Position numbers and translations under genes: made by a program. Positions 1 to 9,310 of a DNA stretch of 64,000 nucleotides are shown here, piece by piece; the stretch's first letter is position 1; every line of letters begins with the position of its first letter. The notes beneath the pieces were generated by a model. It did not search any database, had not been told where the DNA came from, and saw only the letters and a program-made list of their open reading frames with translations. This DNA is from Prado023 sp963736425 (GTDB lineage Bacteria > Actinomycetota > Actinomycetes > S36-B12 > CAIYMF01). Location of the stretch: the NCBI GenBank assembly GCA_963736425.1, contig CAVTOX010000014.1, positions 124,001-188,000 of the forward strand, given 5' to 3'.

Positions 1-315
1 CAGCATGGCCTCCATCCTGCGGACGTGGGCCACCACGTCGATCGGGTCGGGCAGCCGGACGATCGGATAGCCCACCAGCTGACCGGGGCCGTGCCAGGTG
101 ATCTTGCCTCCGCGGTCGACGTCGATGACCGGCGTGCCGTCGAACGGGCGGTCCAGCGGTTCTGTGCGTCGACCGGCGGTGTAGACCGGTGGGTGCTCGA
201 GAAGCCAGAGGAGGTCCGGGGCACCATCGACGACCTCGGTGTGCCATACGCGCTGCTGGTCCCAGGCCTCCTGGTACTCCACCGGGCTCTCGGCCACCTC
301 GACTCGCAGGGTCAC
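1..315 (-). CDS. lipB: Octanoyltransferase LipB, 3' end beyond the window
   Basis: Transfers octanoyl groups from acyl-carrier protein to lipoyl domains, the first step of lipoate synthesis; cytoplasmic. The visible 105 residues start at GTG 313-315 and show the family motif GGKITWHGPGQLVGYP near residues 69-84, including the conserved His and the GPGQ turn. The catalytic Cys/Lys part lies beyond position 1, so the gene is partial at its 3' end. The location next to sucB and lpdA, whose products are lipoylated or act on lipoyl groups, fits. Identification is from the motif and N-terminal sequence. Confidence 0.93.
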   Translation of the reverse strand, partial: MTLRVEVAESPVEYQEAWDQQRVWHTEVVDGAPDLLWLLEHPPVYTAGRRTEPLDRPFDGTPVIDVDRGGKITWHGPGQLVGYPIVRLPDPIDVVAHVRRMEAML

Positions 316-349
316 GTGCGGAACGGTACCCGGTGCGTGACTCCCGTGG

Positions 350-1309
350 GTGTGGCCTGTGGATGACTGGTTGCCGGATCGACGTCCTCGGGGCAGGGTG
401 CGGGCGTGGATGGCAGGAGGGACCAGTCGGGTCAGTGGCGCAGCAGCATCCCGGGGGTGTCACAGCGCGACGGGGCGCCAGCGTCGTTGGGGCTCATGTC
501 GTGGGGCACCGCGGCGGGGGACGGGGCCGACGGGGCGAGGGCGCATGTGGGCCTGCACGGTGTCGGACTCAGGCGGGGTGGTCGCGCCTGGCAAGTACTG
601 GTCCTCGCGGGGCTGGCCCTCGATGGCGGTGCTCGGCGTCGCCCGGGTTGCCGGCGCCGATGCCGGCCGGCCGCAGGCAGCGGGATCCGGCTGGGAGTTG
701 GCAGGGGAGTCCGGACCTGTTGATGTTGGCGGAACCGGGGCGGTCCGGGGGCACGGCGTGCCAGAGGAGCCGGGCCGCGCTGGCCCCGAACCGGCCGGTG
801 CGCCCAGCGCGACGGCTGCGACAGGAGCCCTCGGTGATCCGGAATCGGGTGACGTCCTCAGTGCGGACCCGCCGGACTGGTGGGCGGTCCTGGCTGAGCT
901 CGACCGTCGCCGCGTCCGGGCCCTGGCTGCCCTGGACTCCGAGCTGCTTGCGGAGTACGCCCAACCGGGTTCGGCCATGTGGTCGGCCGATGCCGCGCTG
1001 GTCGCTGATCTGCGGGGGCGAGGGGTGCGCCCCAAGGGGCTGACCTCCCCGGTGGTGGCAGTGGAACGCTTCGAGAGCCAGGGCGGGCAGGCGCGCGTTC
1101 AGATGGTTGACCGGCGCTCGGCGTACACCCTCGTCGATGACCGGGGGTCGGTTGTCGAGAGCGTGCCGGAAGCGGCGCTAAGTCGGTGGTCTGTGACGTT
1201 GGTCCGGGACGCCCAGGGCGCCGCAGGATGGCGGGTCGTCGAGGTCACCCCGTCGGCTGGGGGCGGCGGCCGGGGTGTTGGATCCTTGGTGGGGGACGCT
1301 GCTCCGTGA
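350..1309 (+). CDS. Conserved actinobacterial protein of unknown function
   Basis: The C-terminal ~150 residues (from about position 866) look like a real conserved domain: DWWAVLAELDRRRVRALAAL, then SADAALVADLRGRGVRPKGL, then a beta-rich end containing RSAYTLVDDRG and RWSVTLV. Proteins of this type occur beside lipB in other actinomycetes (from memory). The first ~170 residues are low-complexity Gly/Arg/Ala-rich and may not be translated; in-frame ATG or GTG codons at 350, 542, 620 and 758 are all possible and none has a convincing ribosome-binding site. No catalytic motif, signal peptide or clear membrane segment. Function unknown; start uncertain. Confidence 0.6.
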   Translation: MWPVDDWLPDRRPRGRVRAWMAGGTSRVSGAAASRGCHSATGRQRRWGSCRGAPRRGTGPTGRGRMWACTVSDSGGVVAPGKYWSSRGWPSMAVLGVARVAGADAGRPQAAGSGWELAGESGPVDVGGTGAVRGHGVPEEPGRAGPEPAGAPSATAATGALGDPESGDVLSADPPDWWAVLAELDRRRVRALAALDSELLAEYAQPGSAMWSADAALVADLRGRGVRPKGLTSPVVAVERFESQGGQARVQMVDRRSAYTLVDDRGSVVESVPEAALSRWSVTLVRDAQGAAGWRVVEVTPSAGGGGRGVGSLVGDAAP

Positions 1310-1324
1310 ACCGGTCCGTGAGGC

Positions 1325-2216
1325 TCAGCGTGAGGCCCAGGCGTAGGCAAGGGCCTTGTCGATCGTCGGGTCCTGGAACTCGAAGCCCGCCTCCATGAGG
1401 CGTGTCGGGAGCACTCGGAGGCTCCCGGTGATCTCCGACGAGAACTCCCCGAGGGCCAGCTGGAGCGCCTTGGTCGGGACGGGCAGGACGGTCGGCCGCC
1501 GCAGAAGCCGCCCCATCGCCTTGGTCATCTCGGCGTTGGTCACCGGGTTGGGGGCCGTCAGGTTGACGCCACCGTCAATGTTGGTAAGCAGGAACGTCAA
1601 CGCTGCGACCTCGTCGCGCAGGGAGATGAACGACCACCATTGGCGTCCCGTCCCCAGCCTTCCGCCGACACCCATGCGGACGACCGGCCACAACTTTCCC
1701 CATGCTCCGCCCCGGCCGCTCACGACCAACCCGTTGCGGGCGTGGACGACGCGGATGCCGGCGGCCCGCGGCTGGGTCGGCGGCGGCCTCCCACTGGACG
1801 CACACGTCGGCGAAGTAGCCGGCCCCCGCGGGGTCGGACTCGTCCACCGCCCGGTCGCCGGTGTCCCCGTAGTACCCGATCGCCGACGCGGAGACCAGGA
1901 CTGACGGGCGGCGCTCGAGCGACGCCATCGCCGTGGAGATCGTGCGGGTCCCCTGGACCCGTGAGTTCAGGATCAGCGCCTTGTACTCCGCATTCCAGCG
2001 GTGGTCACCGACGGCCTCGGCTGCCAGGTGGACCACGGCGTCCAGACCCTCGAGCCGGCTGAGGTCCACCGTGCCCGCAACCGGGTCCCACGTGATCTCA
2101 TCCCGCGCTGTCGCGGGTCGTCGGACCAACCGGTCGACCTCGTGGCCCTGGGCGCGCAGGTGCGGGACCAGGGCGCTGCCGATCAGCCCGGAGGCGCCGG
2201 TCACGGCAATGCGCAT
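1325..2216 (-). pseudogene. TIGR01777-type NAD(P)-dependent epimerase (frameshifted)
   Basis: Extended SDR sugar-epimerase-like protein of the TIGR01777/DUF1731 type. The N-terminal part starts at ATG 2214-2216 with Rossmann motif GASGLIGSAL and active-site-like SASAIGYYGDTGD; the C-terminal part carries SFISLRDEVAAL and ends FEFQDPTIDKALAYAWASR. The two halves are in different frames. Removing one C from the CCC at 1765-1767 (plus strand) joins them into ~296 aa, the usual family length, reading PAAAAGIRVVHARNGL across the join. The break is therefore probably a homopolymer error. The start overlaps the sucB stop (ATGA), so it is co-transcribed with sucB. Substrate unknown. Confidence 0.85.
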
Positions 2217-4108
2217 CAGCCCAGTTCCGCCTCGAAGTCGCCGGACTCCAACCGCGCCTTGAGTGTGGTCAGGAAGCGTGCGGCGTCGGCACCGTCGACC
2301 AGGCGGTGGTCGTAGGTGAGCGCGAGGTAGACCATCGAGCGGATCGCGATGGAGTCCGCGCCCGTGTCGTCGACCACCACGACCGGGCGGCGGACGATCG
2401 CACCCAGTCCGAGGATCGCCACCTGCGGCTGGTTCACGATCGGGGTGTCGAACAGGGCTCCACGGCTGCCCGTGTTCGTGATGGTGAAGGTTCCGCCGGA
2501 CAGCTCGTCGGGGGACACCTTGTTGGTGCGCGTCCGCTCGGCGACGTCGGCGATCTTGCGGCCGAGCCCTCCGAGGTTGAGGTCGTCAGCATCGCGCACG
2601 ACCGGCACGAGCAGGCCGCGTTCGGTGTCCACGGCGATCCCGAGGTGGATGGCGTCGTGGTAGGTGACCGTCCCGGCCGTCTGGTCGATGGAGGCGTTGA
2701 CCACGGGGAAGGCCTTGAGCGCCTCGATGATCGCCTTCGCGAAGAACGGCATGAACGACAGCTTCACGCCCTCGCGCGCCTGGAAGGAGTTCTTGTGCTT
2801 GGCACGCAGGGCCGCGATCCGGGTCACGTCGGCCTCGACGACTGTGGTCAGCTGGGCCGACACGTGCAGCGACTCGACCATGCGCTCGGCGATCACCTTG
2901 CGCAGCCGGGTCAACTTCTCCGTGCGGGAGCCGGCCGGGGAGCCCGCCGCCGCGGCGGCGGTCGGCGCGAGGGAACTTGCTGCAGCGAGTGCCGCGGCAG
3001 GGGCGGCAGGTGCCGCAGGGGGTGCGGGTGCGGCGGCCGCGACGGCCGCGGGGGCCGCCACCGGTGCGGCGACGGAGGCAGTGGGAGCCGGTTCCGCACC
3101 AGCTGGGCGGTGGGTCGCATCGAAGATGTCCTGCTTGGTGATGCGGCCACCCACGCCGGTGCCCCGGACCGTCGAGAGGTCCACTCCCGACTGCGATGCG
3201 AGCTTGCGGACCAGAGGTGTGACGTACAGGTCCGACGGCGCTGCCGCGGCGTGTGCCCCCGCATTCGGTGCCTCGGGGCTCGCAGGGACCTGGGCGGCCG
3301 GGGCCGGTGCGGGTACCGGGGCCGCCACGGGCTCAGGCGCGGCAGCTACCACGGGCTCGGGCGCAGGAGCCGGAGTCGGCGCTGGCGCCCCGGCCGGCGC
3401 AGGCGTCCCGATGATCCCCAGTGTCTGGCCGACCTCGGCCGTCTCGTCCTCCAGGACGCGGATCTCCAGAAGCATCCCGGAGCTTGGGGCGGGCAGCTCG
3501 GTGTCGACCTTGTCGGTGGAGACCTCGAGCAGGGGCTCGTCGGCCGACACCATGTCGCCGACCTTCTTCAGCCAGCGGGTGACTGTGCCCTCTGTCACGG
3601 ACTCACCGAGCGCGGGCAGGATCACTGGGGTCTCCGTGCCGGCGACGGCGTGGCTTCCCGAGCGCGGCGGGTTGGGGTCCGGTGGGACCGATCCGAGGGC
3701 AGCGGCCGCCGCTGCCGCCGCGGGCGCAACAGCCGGGCGGACCGGCGGCGCCGCCACCGCGGGGACCGGCACAGGTGCCGACAGCGCCGCGGGTGCAGGG
3801 GCCGGGGACGACGCTTCGGCTGCCACAGGGGCCGTCGGGGCCGCAGGTGCCTCTGTCACGGGTGCCTCTCCGGCCGCCCCGATCACGCCGAGCGGCGCCC
3901 CGACGGCGACGGTCTCATCCTCGCCGGCGGCGATGGACAGCAGCACCCCGGAAGCAGGAGCAGGGATCTCGGTGTCGACCTTGTCGGTCGAGACCTCGAC
4001 CAGGGGCTCATCTGCGCGCACCTCCTCGCCGACCTGCTTGAGCCAGCGGGTGACGGTGCCCTCGGTGACGCTCTCGCCGAGCTGCGGCATGGTGACGGTG
4101 ACCGACAT
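2216..4108 (-). CDS. sucB: 2-oxoglutarate dehydrogenase E2 (dihydrolipoamide succinyltransferase)
   Basis: E2 core of the 2-oxoglutarate (possibly also pyruvate) dehydrogenase complex; moves the succinyl group from lipoamide to CoA. 630 aa from ATG 4106-4108. Two lipoyl domains (about 1-80 and 160-235), each with the lipoylation motif STDKVDTE (first Lys at 43); long Ala/Pro linkers; a peripheral-subunit-binding domain with VRKLASQSGVDLSTVRGTG; and the catalytic domain ending TYDHRLVDGADAARFL with the active-site His-Asp pair. Two lipoyl domains is common for actinobacterial SucB. Followed by the epimerase (4-nt overlap), preceded by lpdA 34 bp upstream; lipB is close by. Confidence 0.95.
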   Translation of the reverse strand: MSVTVTMPQLGESVTEGTVTRWLKQVGEEVRADEPLVEVSTDKVDTEIPAPASGVLLSIAAGEDETVAVGAPLGVIGAAGEAPVTEAPAAPTAPVAAEASSPAPAPAALSAPVPVPAVAAPPVRPAVAPAAAAAAAALGSVPPDPNPPRSGSHAVAGTETPVILPALGESVTEGTVTRWLKKVGDMVSADEPLLEVSTDKVDTELPAPSSGMLLEIRVLEDETAEVGQTLGIIGTPAPAGAPAPTPAPAPEPVVAAAPEPVAAPVPAPAPAAQVPASPEAPNAGAHAAAAPSDLYVTPLVRKLASQSGVDLSTVRGTGVGGRITKQDIFDATHRPAGAEPAPTASVAAPVAAPAAVAAAAPAPPAAPAAPAAALAAASSLAPTAAAAAGSPAGSRTEKLTRLRKVIAERMVESLHVSAQLTTVVEADVTRIAALRAKHKNSFQAREGVKLSFMPFFAKAIIEALKAFPVVNASIDQTAGTVTYHDAIHLGIAVDTERGLLVPVVRDADDLNLGGLGRKIADVAERTRTNKVSPDELSGGTFTITNTGSRGALFDTPIVNQPQVAILGLGAIVRRPVVVVDDTGADSIAIRSMVYLALTYDHRLVDGADAARFLTTLKARLESGDFEAELG

Positions 4109-4142
4109 CTGCGGACTCCTCATCGAATGGTCGGAAACGGGT

Positions 4143-5519
4143 TCAGGCGTGCGCGTGCAGGGGCTTGCCGGCCAGCGCGAGGTGCGCCTCGCCGAGAGCC
4201 TCGTTCTGGGTGGGGTGGGCATGCACCAGGGACGCAACCTCTGCGGGGTACGCCTCCCAGTTGTAGATCAACTGGGCCTCGCCGATCTGCTCGCCGATCC
4301 GGGCGCCCACCATGTGGACCCCGATGACAGGCCCGTCGACGCGCCGGACCAGCTTGACGAACCCGGTGGTGGCCAGGATCTGGCTCTTGCCGTTGCCGCC
4401 GAGGCTGTACTCGTAGGACTCCACTGCATCGGCGCCGAACTTCTCCCTGGCCTGCGCCTCGGTCAGGCCGATGGACCCGATCTCCGGCTCGCAGTAGGTC
4501 ACCCGAGGGATGCCCAGCTCGTCGATCGCCGGCGGGTTGAGCCCCGCGATCTCCTCAGCGACGAAGATGCCCTGCTGGAAGCCGCGGTGCGCCAGCTGCA
4601 GCCCGGGCACGATGTCGCCGACCGCGAACACGCCGGGGACGTTGGTGCGCAGGCGCTCGTCGGCCAGCACCCAGCCACGCTCCATGGCGACCCCGGCCTC
4701 CTCGAATCCCATGCCGCTCGCGTTCGGGCCGCGCCCGACGGCCACCAGCATGATCTCGGCCGAGTGGGTCGAGCCGTCCTCGAGGGTGGCCACGACGCCG
4801 TTGTCGTCCTGGGTGACGCTGGCGAAGCGCACGCCGGTGGTGAATGCGATCTTCCGCTTGCGGAACGCCCGCTCGAGGGCCTTCGAGCACGCCTCGTCCT
4901 CGGCCGGGACCAGCCGGGGCAGGGCCTCGATGATGGTCACCTGCGACCCGAAGGACTTCCAGACCGAGGCGAATTCCACGCCGATCACGCCGCCGCCCAG
5001 CACGATCACGCTGGCGGGGATGTAGTCCAGTTGGAGTGCCTGGTCGCTGGTCATGACCCGGCCGCCGATGTCCAGGCCGGGCAGGCTGCGCGCGTACGAG
5101 CCGGTCGCCAGGACCACGTTGCGCCCGGTGTACGCGGTTCCGTCGACCTCCACGGTGTTTGTGGCGGTCAGTCGGCCGGAGCCCTCCACATAGGTGATCG
5201 CGCGGCTCTTGACCAGCCCCTGCAACCCCTTGTAGAGCCGCCCGACGACGCCGTCGCGGTAGGAGTTGACCTTGCCGATGTCGATGCCGTTGAGCGTCGT
5301 GCTGACGCCGAACTGCTCGCTCTCGCGTGCCGTGTCAGCCACCTCGGCCGCATGCAGCAGGGCCTTGGTCGGGATGCAGCCGCGGTGCAGGCAGGTCCCG
5401 CCGAGCTTGTCCTTCTCGATCAGGGCCACCGACAGCCCGAGCTGGGATGCCCGCAGGGCGCAGGCGTAGCCGCCGCTGCCTCCGCCGAGGATCACGACAT
5501 CGAACTGGTTGTCGGCCAC
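4143..5519 (-). CDS. lpdA: Dihydrolipoyl dehydrogenase (E3)
   Basis: Flavoprotein that reoxidises dihydrolipoamide in 2-oxoacid dehydrogenases and glycine cleavage, passing electrons to NAD. 458 aa from GTG 5517-5519, chosen because AGAAAGG lies just upstream and the protein begins ADNQFDVVILGGGSGGYA. FAD-binding GGGSGG (12-17), redox disulfide GGTCLHRGC (Cys43/Cys48), NAD-binding GGGVIGVEFAS, FAD motif FAVGDIV, and the C-terminal catalytic HAHPTQNE. First gene of a unit reading lpdA-sucB-epimerase. The nearby gcvT also belongs to a system that needs E3. Confidence 0.96.
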   Translation of the reverse strand: MADNQFDVVILGGGSGGYACALRASQLGLSVALIEKDKLGGTCLHRGCIPTKALLHAAEVADTARESEQFGVSTTLNGIDIGKVNSYRDGVVGRLYKGLQGLVKSRAITYVEGSGRLTATNTVEVDGTAYTGRNVVLATGSYARSLPGLDIGGRVMTSDQALQLDYIPASVIVLGGGVIGVEFASVWKSFGSQVTIIEALPRLVPAEDEACSKALERAFRKRKIAFTTGVRFASVTQDDNGVVATLEDGSTHSAEIMLVAVGRGPNASGMGFEEAGVAMERGWVLADERLRTNVPGVFAVGDIVPGLQLAHRGFQQGIFVAEEIAGLNPPAIDELGIPRVTYCEPEIGSIGLTEAQAREKFGADAVESYEYSLGGNGKSQILATTGFVKLVRRVDGPVIGVHMVGARIGEQIGEAQLIYNWEAYPAEVASLVHAHPTQNEALGEAHLALAGKPLHAHA

Positions 5520-5655
5520 GTGGGGACCTTTCTGATCGAGGGTGCTGAACGTGCGCTCCCGCCCGTGCAGGTACGCAGGCACATCCTGCCAGCAGTTGCC
5601 CCGTCGCGGGGGGCCACGGGAGGCCCATCGGCGCCGAAACCGACACGAGTTGGGC

Positions 5656-7137
5656 TCAGGCCTGCTGGTCAGCCATCCGCTCGGCGACCGCGACCAGCGT
5701 CCGCACGCCGTACCCCGTCGCACCCTTGCCGTAGTAGGCCCATGGCGCCCCGTCGACGTAGGCCGGCCCGGCAATGTCCAGATGCGCCCACGGAACGCCC
5801 GCAGGGACGAACTCGCGCAGGAACGCCGCAGCGGTCATCATCCCGCCGTTGCGCTCCCCGATGTTGGCCAGGTCGGCCACGGGGGAGTCCAGCGACGGGC
5901 GGCACTCCTCGGGGATCGGCATCGGCCACGACAGCTCTCCGGCCGCCTCCGCGGCGGCATGCACCTCGTCGCGCCACCCGTCGTCGTTGCCCATCACCCC
6001 CGCGATCCGCGAGCCGAGCGCGACGACCTGCGCGCCGGTCAGCGTGGCCACGTCGATGATCGCGTCGGGCTCGTCAGCCCCGCAGCGGACCAGGGCGTCC
6101 ATCATCACCAGGCGACCCTCGGCATCGGTGTTGAGCACCTCGACGGTCTTGCCGCCGTACGCGGTGATGACGTCGCCCGGGCGCTGGGCAGCGCCGCTGG
6201 GCATGTTCTCCGCGATCGCCAGGTAGGCCGTCACGCGAACCGGGATGCCGAGCCGGGCGATGACGCGCACAGCGGCCAGAACAGCAGCTGCTCCAGCCAT
6301 GTCGCACTTCATGGTGATCATCCCGGCGGGCGGCTTCAGCGAGAGTCCGCCGGAGTCGAAGGTGATGCCCTTGCCGACCAGCGCGAGATGGGCGCCTGCT
6401 CTGGCCGGTGAGTAGGACAGCCGCACGAGGCGTGGGGGGTTCGCCGAGCCCTGCCCGACGGCCAGGATGCCGCCGAACTTCTGCTTGCGCAGGGCCTTCT
6501 CGTCGAGGACCTCGATCTCGATCCCGGTGCCCTCTACCGCCGCGACGGCCTCGGCGGCGAGCACTGCCGGGGGCAGGGCGCCCGGCGGGGTGTCGACCAG
6601 GCGGCGGGTCAGGTGGATGGCCTCGCCGATCACCTCGGCGCGGGTGGCGGCTGCCTTGAGGCCCTTCGTCGCACCGACCAGCACTGTGAGTCTCGTGGGA
6701 ATGGGGCGAGGAGTCTGGCCACCGGGCTTGCCCGAGTAGCGGTACGCCCCGATGAAGGCGCCGAGGCCGACCGCCTCCACGAGGCCGGCGTCGTCCCCGG
6801 TGGGCAGGGCCACCGCGACGGCGTTCGACGAGGCCGCGCGCAGGGCCGCTCCCGCTGCCCGACGCAGGGTCTCCGCCGAGTGCAGGTCGGCATGGTCGCC
6901 GAGCCCGGTGACCATGATCGAGGGCAGGCCGTAGGGCTCGCCGGGCAGGCGCAGCACCTCGTCGGCCCTGCCGGTCGCACCGATGGCCGCGGCAGCGGAG
7001 GTCAGAGCCGCCCTCTGCTCCTCGGAGAGGGCAGCCGTTCTCGCCACCACAGGTCCGTCGGGGCCCTTGGCGACGCCCACCACGAGGAGTTCGGCGCCGC
7101 GCAGGGAAGTGCTCAGGGAGAGGGTCGGGTTCGTCAT
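5656..7137 (-). CDS. pepA: Leucyl aminopeptidase (M17)
   Basis: Cytosolic manganese/zinc exopeptidase releasing N-terminal amino acids. 493 aa from ATG 7135-7137; a GTG three codons upstream (7146) is possible but the purine-rich GGTGGGGG sits correctly for the ATG. C-terminal catalytic domain shows VGKGITFDSGGLSLKP, the M17 signature NTDAEGRL, and metal ligands in MKCDMAGAAAVLA. Usual family length. It stands between lpdA (same strand, 136 bp away) and divergent gcvT, an arrangement shared by many actinomycetes. Confidence 0.96.
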   Translation of the reverse strand: MTNPTLSLSTSLRGAELLVVGVAKGPDGPVVARTAALSEEQRAALTSAAAAIGATGRADEVLRLPGEPYGLPSIMVTGLGDHADLHSAETLRRAAGAALRAASSNAVAVALPTGDDAGLVEAVGLGAFIGAYRYSGKPGGQTPRPIPTRLTVLVGATKGLKAAATRAEVIGEAIHLTRRLVDTPPGALPPAVLAAEAVAAVEGTGIEIEVLDEKALRKQKFGGILAVGQGSANPPRLVRLSYSPARAGAHLALVGKGITFDSGGLSLKPPAGMITMKCDMAGAAAVLAAVRVIARLGIPVRVTAYLAIAENMPSGAAQRPGDVITAYGGKTVEVLNTDAEGRLVMMDALVRCGADEPDAIIDVATLTGAQVVALGSRIAGVMGNDDGWRDEVHAAAEAAGELSWPMPIPEECRPSLDSPVADLANIGERNGGMMTAAAFLREFVPAGVPWAHLDIAGPAYVDGAPWAYYGKGATGYGVRTLVAVAERMADQQA

Positions 7138-7315
7138 GGCCCCCACCGTAATCGGTGGATGGGGAACCAGGGGGTGGAACCGTCAGCCTCGCGCTCGTGC
7201 ACGTCGAAAGGACCCGGTGCGTTGGCTGCTCGAGGATCCCGGGGCCGTCGCGTAGGGGCCCGAGGGGGACGTCTGTCCGCCGCCTCGGGACGTGGTGCCG
7301 CGTAGGCTGCCGTGC

Positions 7316-8401
7316 GTGACTCTGCGCCGCACCGCCCTGACCGAGACCCATCGCGCTGCCGGGGCCAAGATGGCCGACTTCGGCGGGTGGGAGATGCCCA
7401 TCGAGTACCCCACGGGAGTCGTCGCCGAGCACACCGCGGTGCGCACCGCAGTCGGCGTGTTCGACGTCTCGCACATGGGCAAGCTCGTGGTGTCGGGCCC
7501 GGGCGCCGCAACGGCCCTGAACCGGATCCTGGCCAACGACCTGGACCGGATCGGTGCCGGCCAGGCCCAGTACTCGATGCTGTGCACCGACCAGGGCGGG
7601 GTCGTCGACGACTTGATCGTGTACCGCCTGAGCGACGATGAGGTGCGCATCGTGCCGAACGCGGCGAATGCCGCGACGGTCCGCGATGCGCTGTCCGTCG
7701 GCCTGCCCGAGGGCGTGGCGCTCACCGACCTGCACGAGGCCGAGGGGATCCTGGCGATCCAGGGCCCGGGCAGCCGGGACGTGATGATCGACCTCGGCCT
7801 GCTGGCCCCCGGCGAGGACCTCGCCTACATGGCCTTCACGACTGCGGAGTTCGCGGGGACCCCGGCTGTCGTGTGCCGCACCGGGTACACCGGTGAGCAC
7901 GGCTACGAAGTGATCATCGGGGTTGGGGCCCTGCCCGCGCTCTGGGCGCAGGTCGCCGATCGGGCGACGCCCTGTGGGCTCGGAGCGCGCGACACCCTGC
8001 GCACGGAGATGGGCTACCCGCTGCACGGCCAGGACCTCTCCACCTCGATCACGCCGGTCGAGGCGGGCCTGGCGTGGGCGGTCGGCTGGGACAAGCCGGA
8101 GTTCGTGGGGCGGGATGCGCTGGTGGCCCAGCGCGCGGCGGGCCGGCCGCGGGCGCTGCGTGGCCTGCTCCTGGAGGGCCGTGGTGTGCCGCGTGCGCAC
8201 ATGGATGTCCGGCGGCCCGACGGGTCGGCTGCCGGCGAGACCACCTCCGGCACGTTTTCCCCGACCCTGAAGGCGGGTGTGGCCCTCGCTCTGGTCGACC
8301 CCGCGCTGACCTTCGGCGACGAGGTCGCGATCGACATCCGCGGCCGCGCGGTATCGGCGAGGATCGTGCGGCTGCCGTTCGTGGAGTCCTCCCCCAAGTA
8401 G
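7316..8401 (+). CDS. gcvT: Glycine cleavage system T protein (aminomethyltransferase)
   Basis: Tetrahydrofolate-dependent aminomethyltransferase of the glycine cleavage system. 361 aa from GTG 7316-7318; an in-frame GTG at 7292 would add residues not typical of the family. Begins TLRRTALTETHRAAGAKM, contains FGGWEMPIEY and FDVSHMGKL, and has the folate-binding region ending GARDTLRTEMGYPLHGQDL. No glycine riboswitch is visible upstream. The stop codon lies in a hairpin shared with the end of convergent cobS. Confidence 0.95.
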   Translation: MTLRRTALTETHRAAGAKMADFGGWEMPIEYPTGVVAEHTAVRTAVGVFDVSHMGKLVVSGPGAATALNRILANDLDRIGAGQAQYSMLCTDQGGVVDDLIVYRLSDDEVRIVPNAANAATVRDALSVGLPEGVALTDLHEAEGILAIQGPGSRDVMIDLGLLAPGEDLAYMAFTTAEFAGTPAVVCRTGYTGEHGYEVIIGVGALPALWAQVADRATPCGLGARDTLRTEMGYPLHGQDLSTSITPVEAGLAWAVGWDKPEFVGRDALVAQRAAGRPRALRGLLLEGRGVPRAHMDVRRPDGSAAGETTSGTFSPTLKAGVALALVDPALTFGDEVAIDIRGRAVSARIVRLPFVESSPK

Positions 8402-8434
8402 CCCACGCAAGGCGACCTGTGTCCGCTACTGGGG
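8392..8434. terminator. Imperfect hairpin between convergent gcvT and cobS
   Basis: CCCCAAGTAGC (8392-8402, including the gcvT stop) can pair with GCTACTGGGG (8425-8434) with one bulged A, leaving a ~22-nt loop with weak internal pairing. No U tract. Placement between two convergent gene ends supports a bidirectional terminator, but the long loop makes it uncertain. Confidence 0.4.
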
Positions 8435-8539
8435 CCCCGGCCAGCCGATGGTGGCGTCGAACTGGTGGAGCCGGTCGCATCCCACACGTTCCGGGTGCGT
8501 CTCAGCGTTGCACCGCGCCCCACCCGTGTTGGACTCGGT

Positions 8540-9310
8540 TCACTGCAGGGCGAGCACCAGGAGGACCGCCACCGTGGCCAGCTCCGCGGTGGCGCCCAGG
8601 ACGTCGCCGCTGCTTCCCCCGAAGCGTCGTCCGGCCAACCACCCCATGCCCAGTGCCACTCCGACGGCCGCGAGCGGACCCCAGAGCAGTGCGGCTGACC
8701 ACGCCAGTGGGCCGCCCAGCGCAGCGACGACGGCCACCGCGGCCGCGAGCGAGCCGGCGATCACCAGCCGGGCCGGGGTGACTGACCCGATCACCATCGC
8801 TCCGAGCCCCTCGGGACGGGCGGCGTGCCCCCACGGCCCACAGGCAACTGCCACTGCGAGCCGCCCGAGGGTCACGGCCAGCACCCAGGCGGCGAGCGCG
8901 GGCGCCCCGGCGGGGAGCTGCGCGATGCTCAGGACCTGCAGCGCGATGGTGAACCCGAGCGCGAGAACCCCGAACGGCCCGATGTCGGATCGGCGCATGA
9001 TCTCGCGCGCCCGCTCCGGCGGGGCGCCGCTGCCCAGCCCGTCGGCGACGTCGGCCACGCCGTCCCAGTGCAGGCCTCGGGTGATCCACGCGGCGAGGGC
9101 CACCACCAGGGTTGCGGACAGGAGCCGGGCGATCAGGTCCACGCCGGTGACCAGCAGGAGCGCCCCGCTGACCAGGCCGAGCGCAGCCCCGATGGCCGGC
9201 GCCAGCGCCACGCCCCGCCCGGCAACCGTTGTGTCCACCTCGCTGGGGGGCGCGACGGGCAGCCGTGTGAATGTCCCCATGGCGAAGCGGAGCGGATCGT
9301 CAGGGGTCAC
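8540..9310 (-). CDS. cobS: Adenosylcobinamide-GDP ribazoletransferase (cobalamin synthase)
   Basis: Membrane enzyme joining adenosylcobinamide-GDP and alpha-ribazole(-phosphate), the last step of nucleotide-loop assembly. 256 aa from GTG 9308-9310, overlapping the cobT stop by 4 nt. Contains the Asp-rich motif GLHWDGVADVADGLGS and several hydrophobic segments (about 40-90, 115-215). Begins TPDDPLRFAMGTFTRLPV, typical of CobS. Last gene of the riboswitch-led B12 operon. About 140 bp without a gene separate it from convergent gcvT. Confidence 0.94.
   Translation of the reverse strand: MTPDDPLRFAMGTFTRLPVAPPSEVDTTVAGRGVALAPAIGAALGLVSGALLLVTGVDLIARLLSATLVVALAAWITRGLHWDGVADVADGLGSGAPPERAREIMRRSDIGPFGVLALGFTIALQVLSIAQLPAGAPALAAWVLAVTLGRLAVAVACGPWGHAARPEGLGAMVIGSVTPARLVIAGSLAAAVAVVAALGGPLAWSAALLWGPLAAVGVALGMGWLAGRRFGGSSGDVLGATAELATVAVLLVLALQ

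Noticed and set aside
350..860. Several overlapping frames on both strands in the first kilobase
   Set aside because: Only the frame ending at 1309 has a domain-like C-terminus; the others are Arg/Gly/Pro-rich shadows.
2306..6059. Very long plus-strand open frames (673 and 1131 codons) opposite sucB and lpdA
   Set aside because: They mirror strongly conserved minus-strand genes, consist of Ala/Gly/Ser/Arg/Pro-rich low-complexity translations, and have no family motifs. They are GC-driven antisense shadows.
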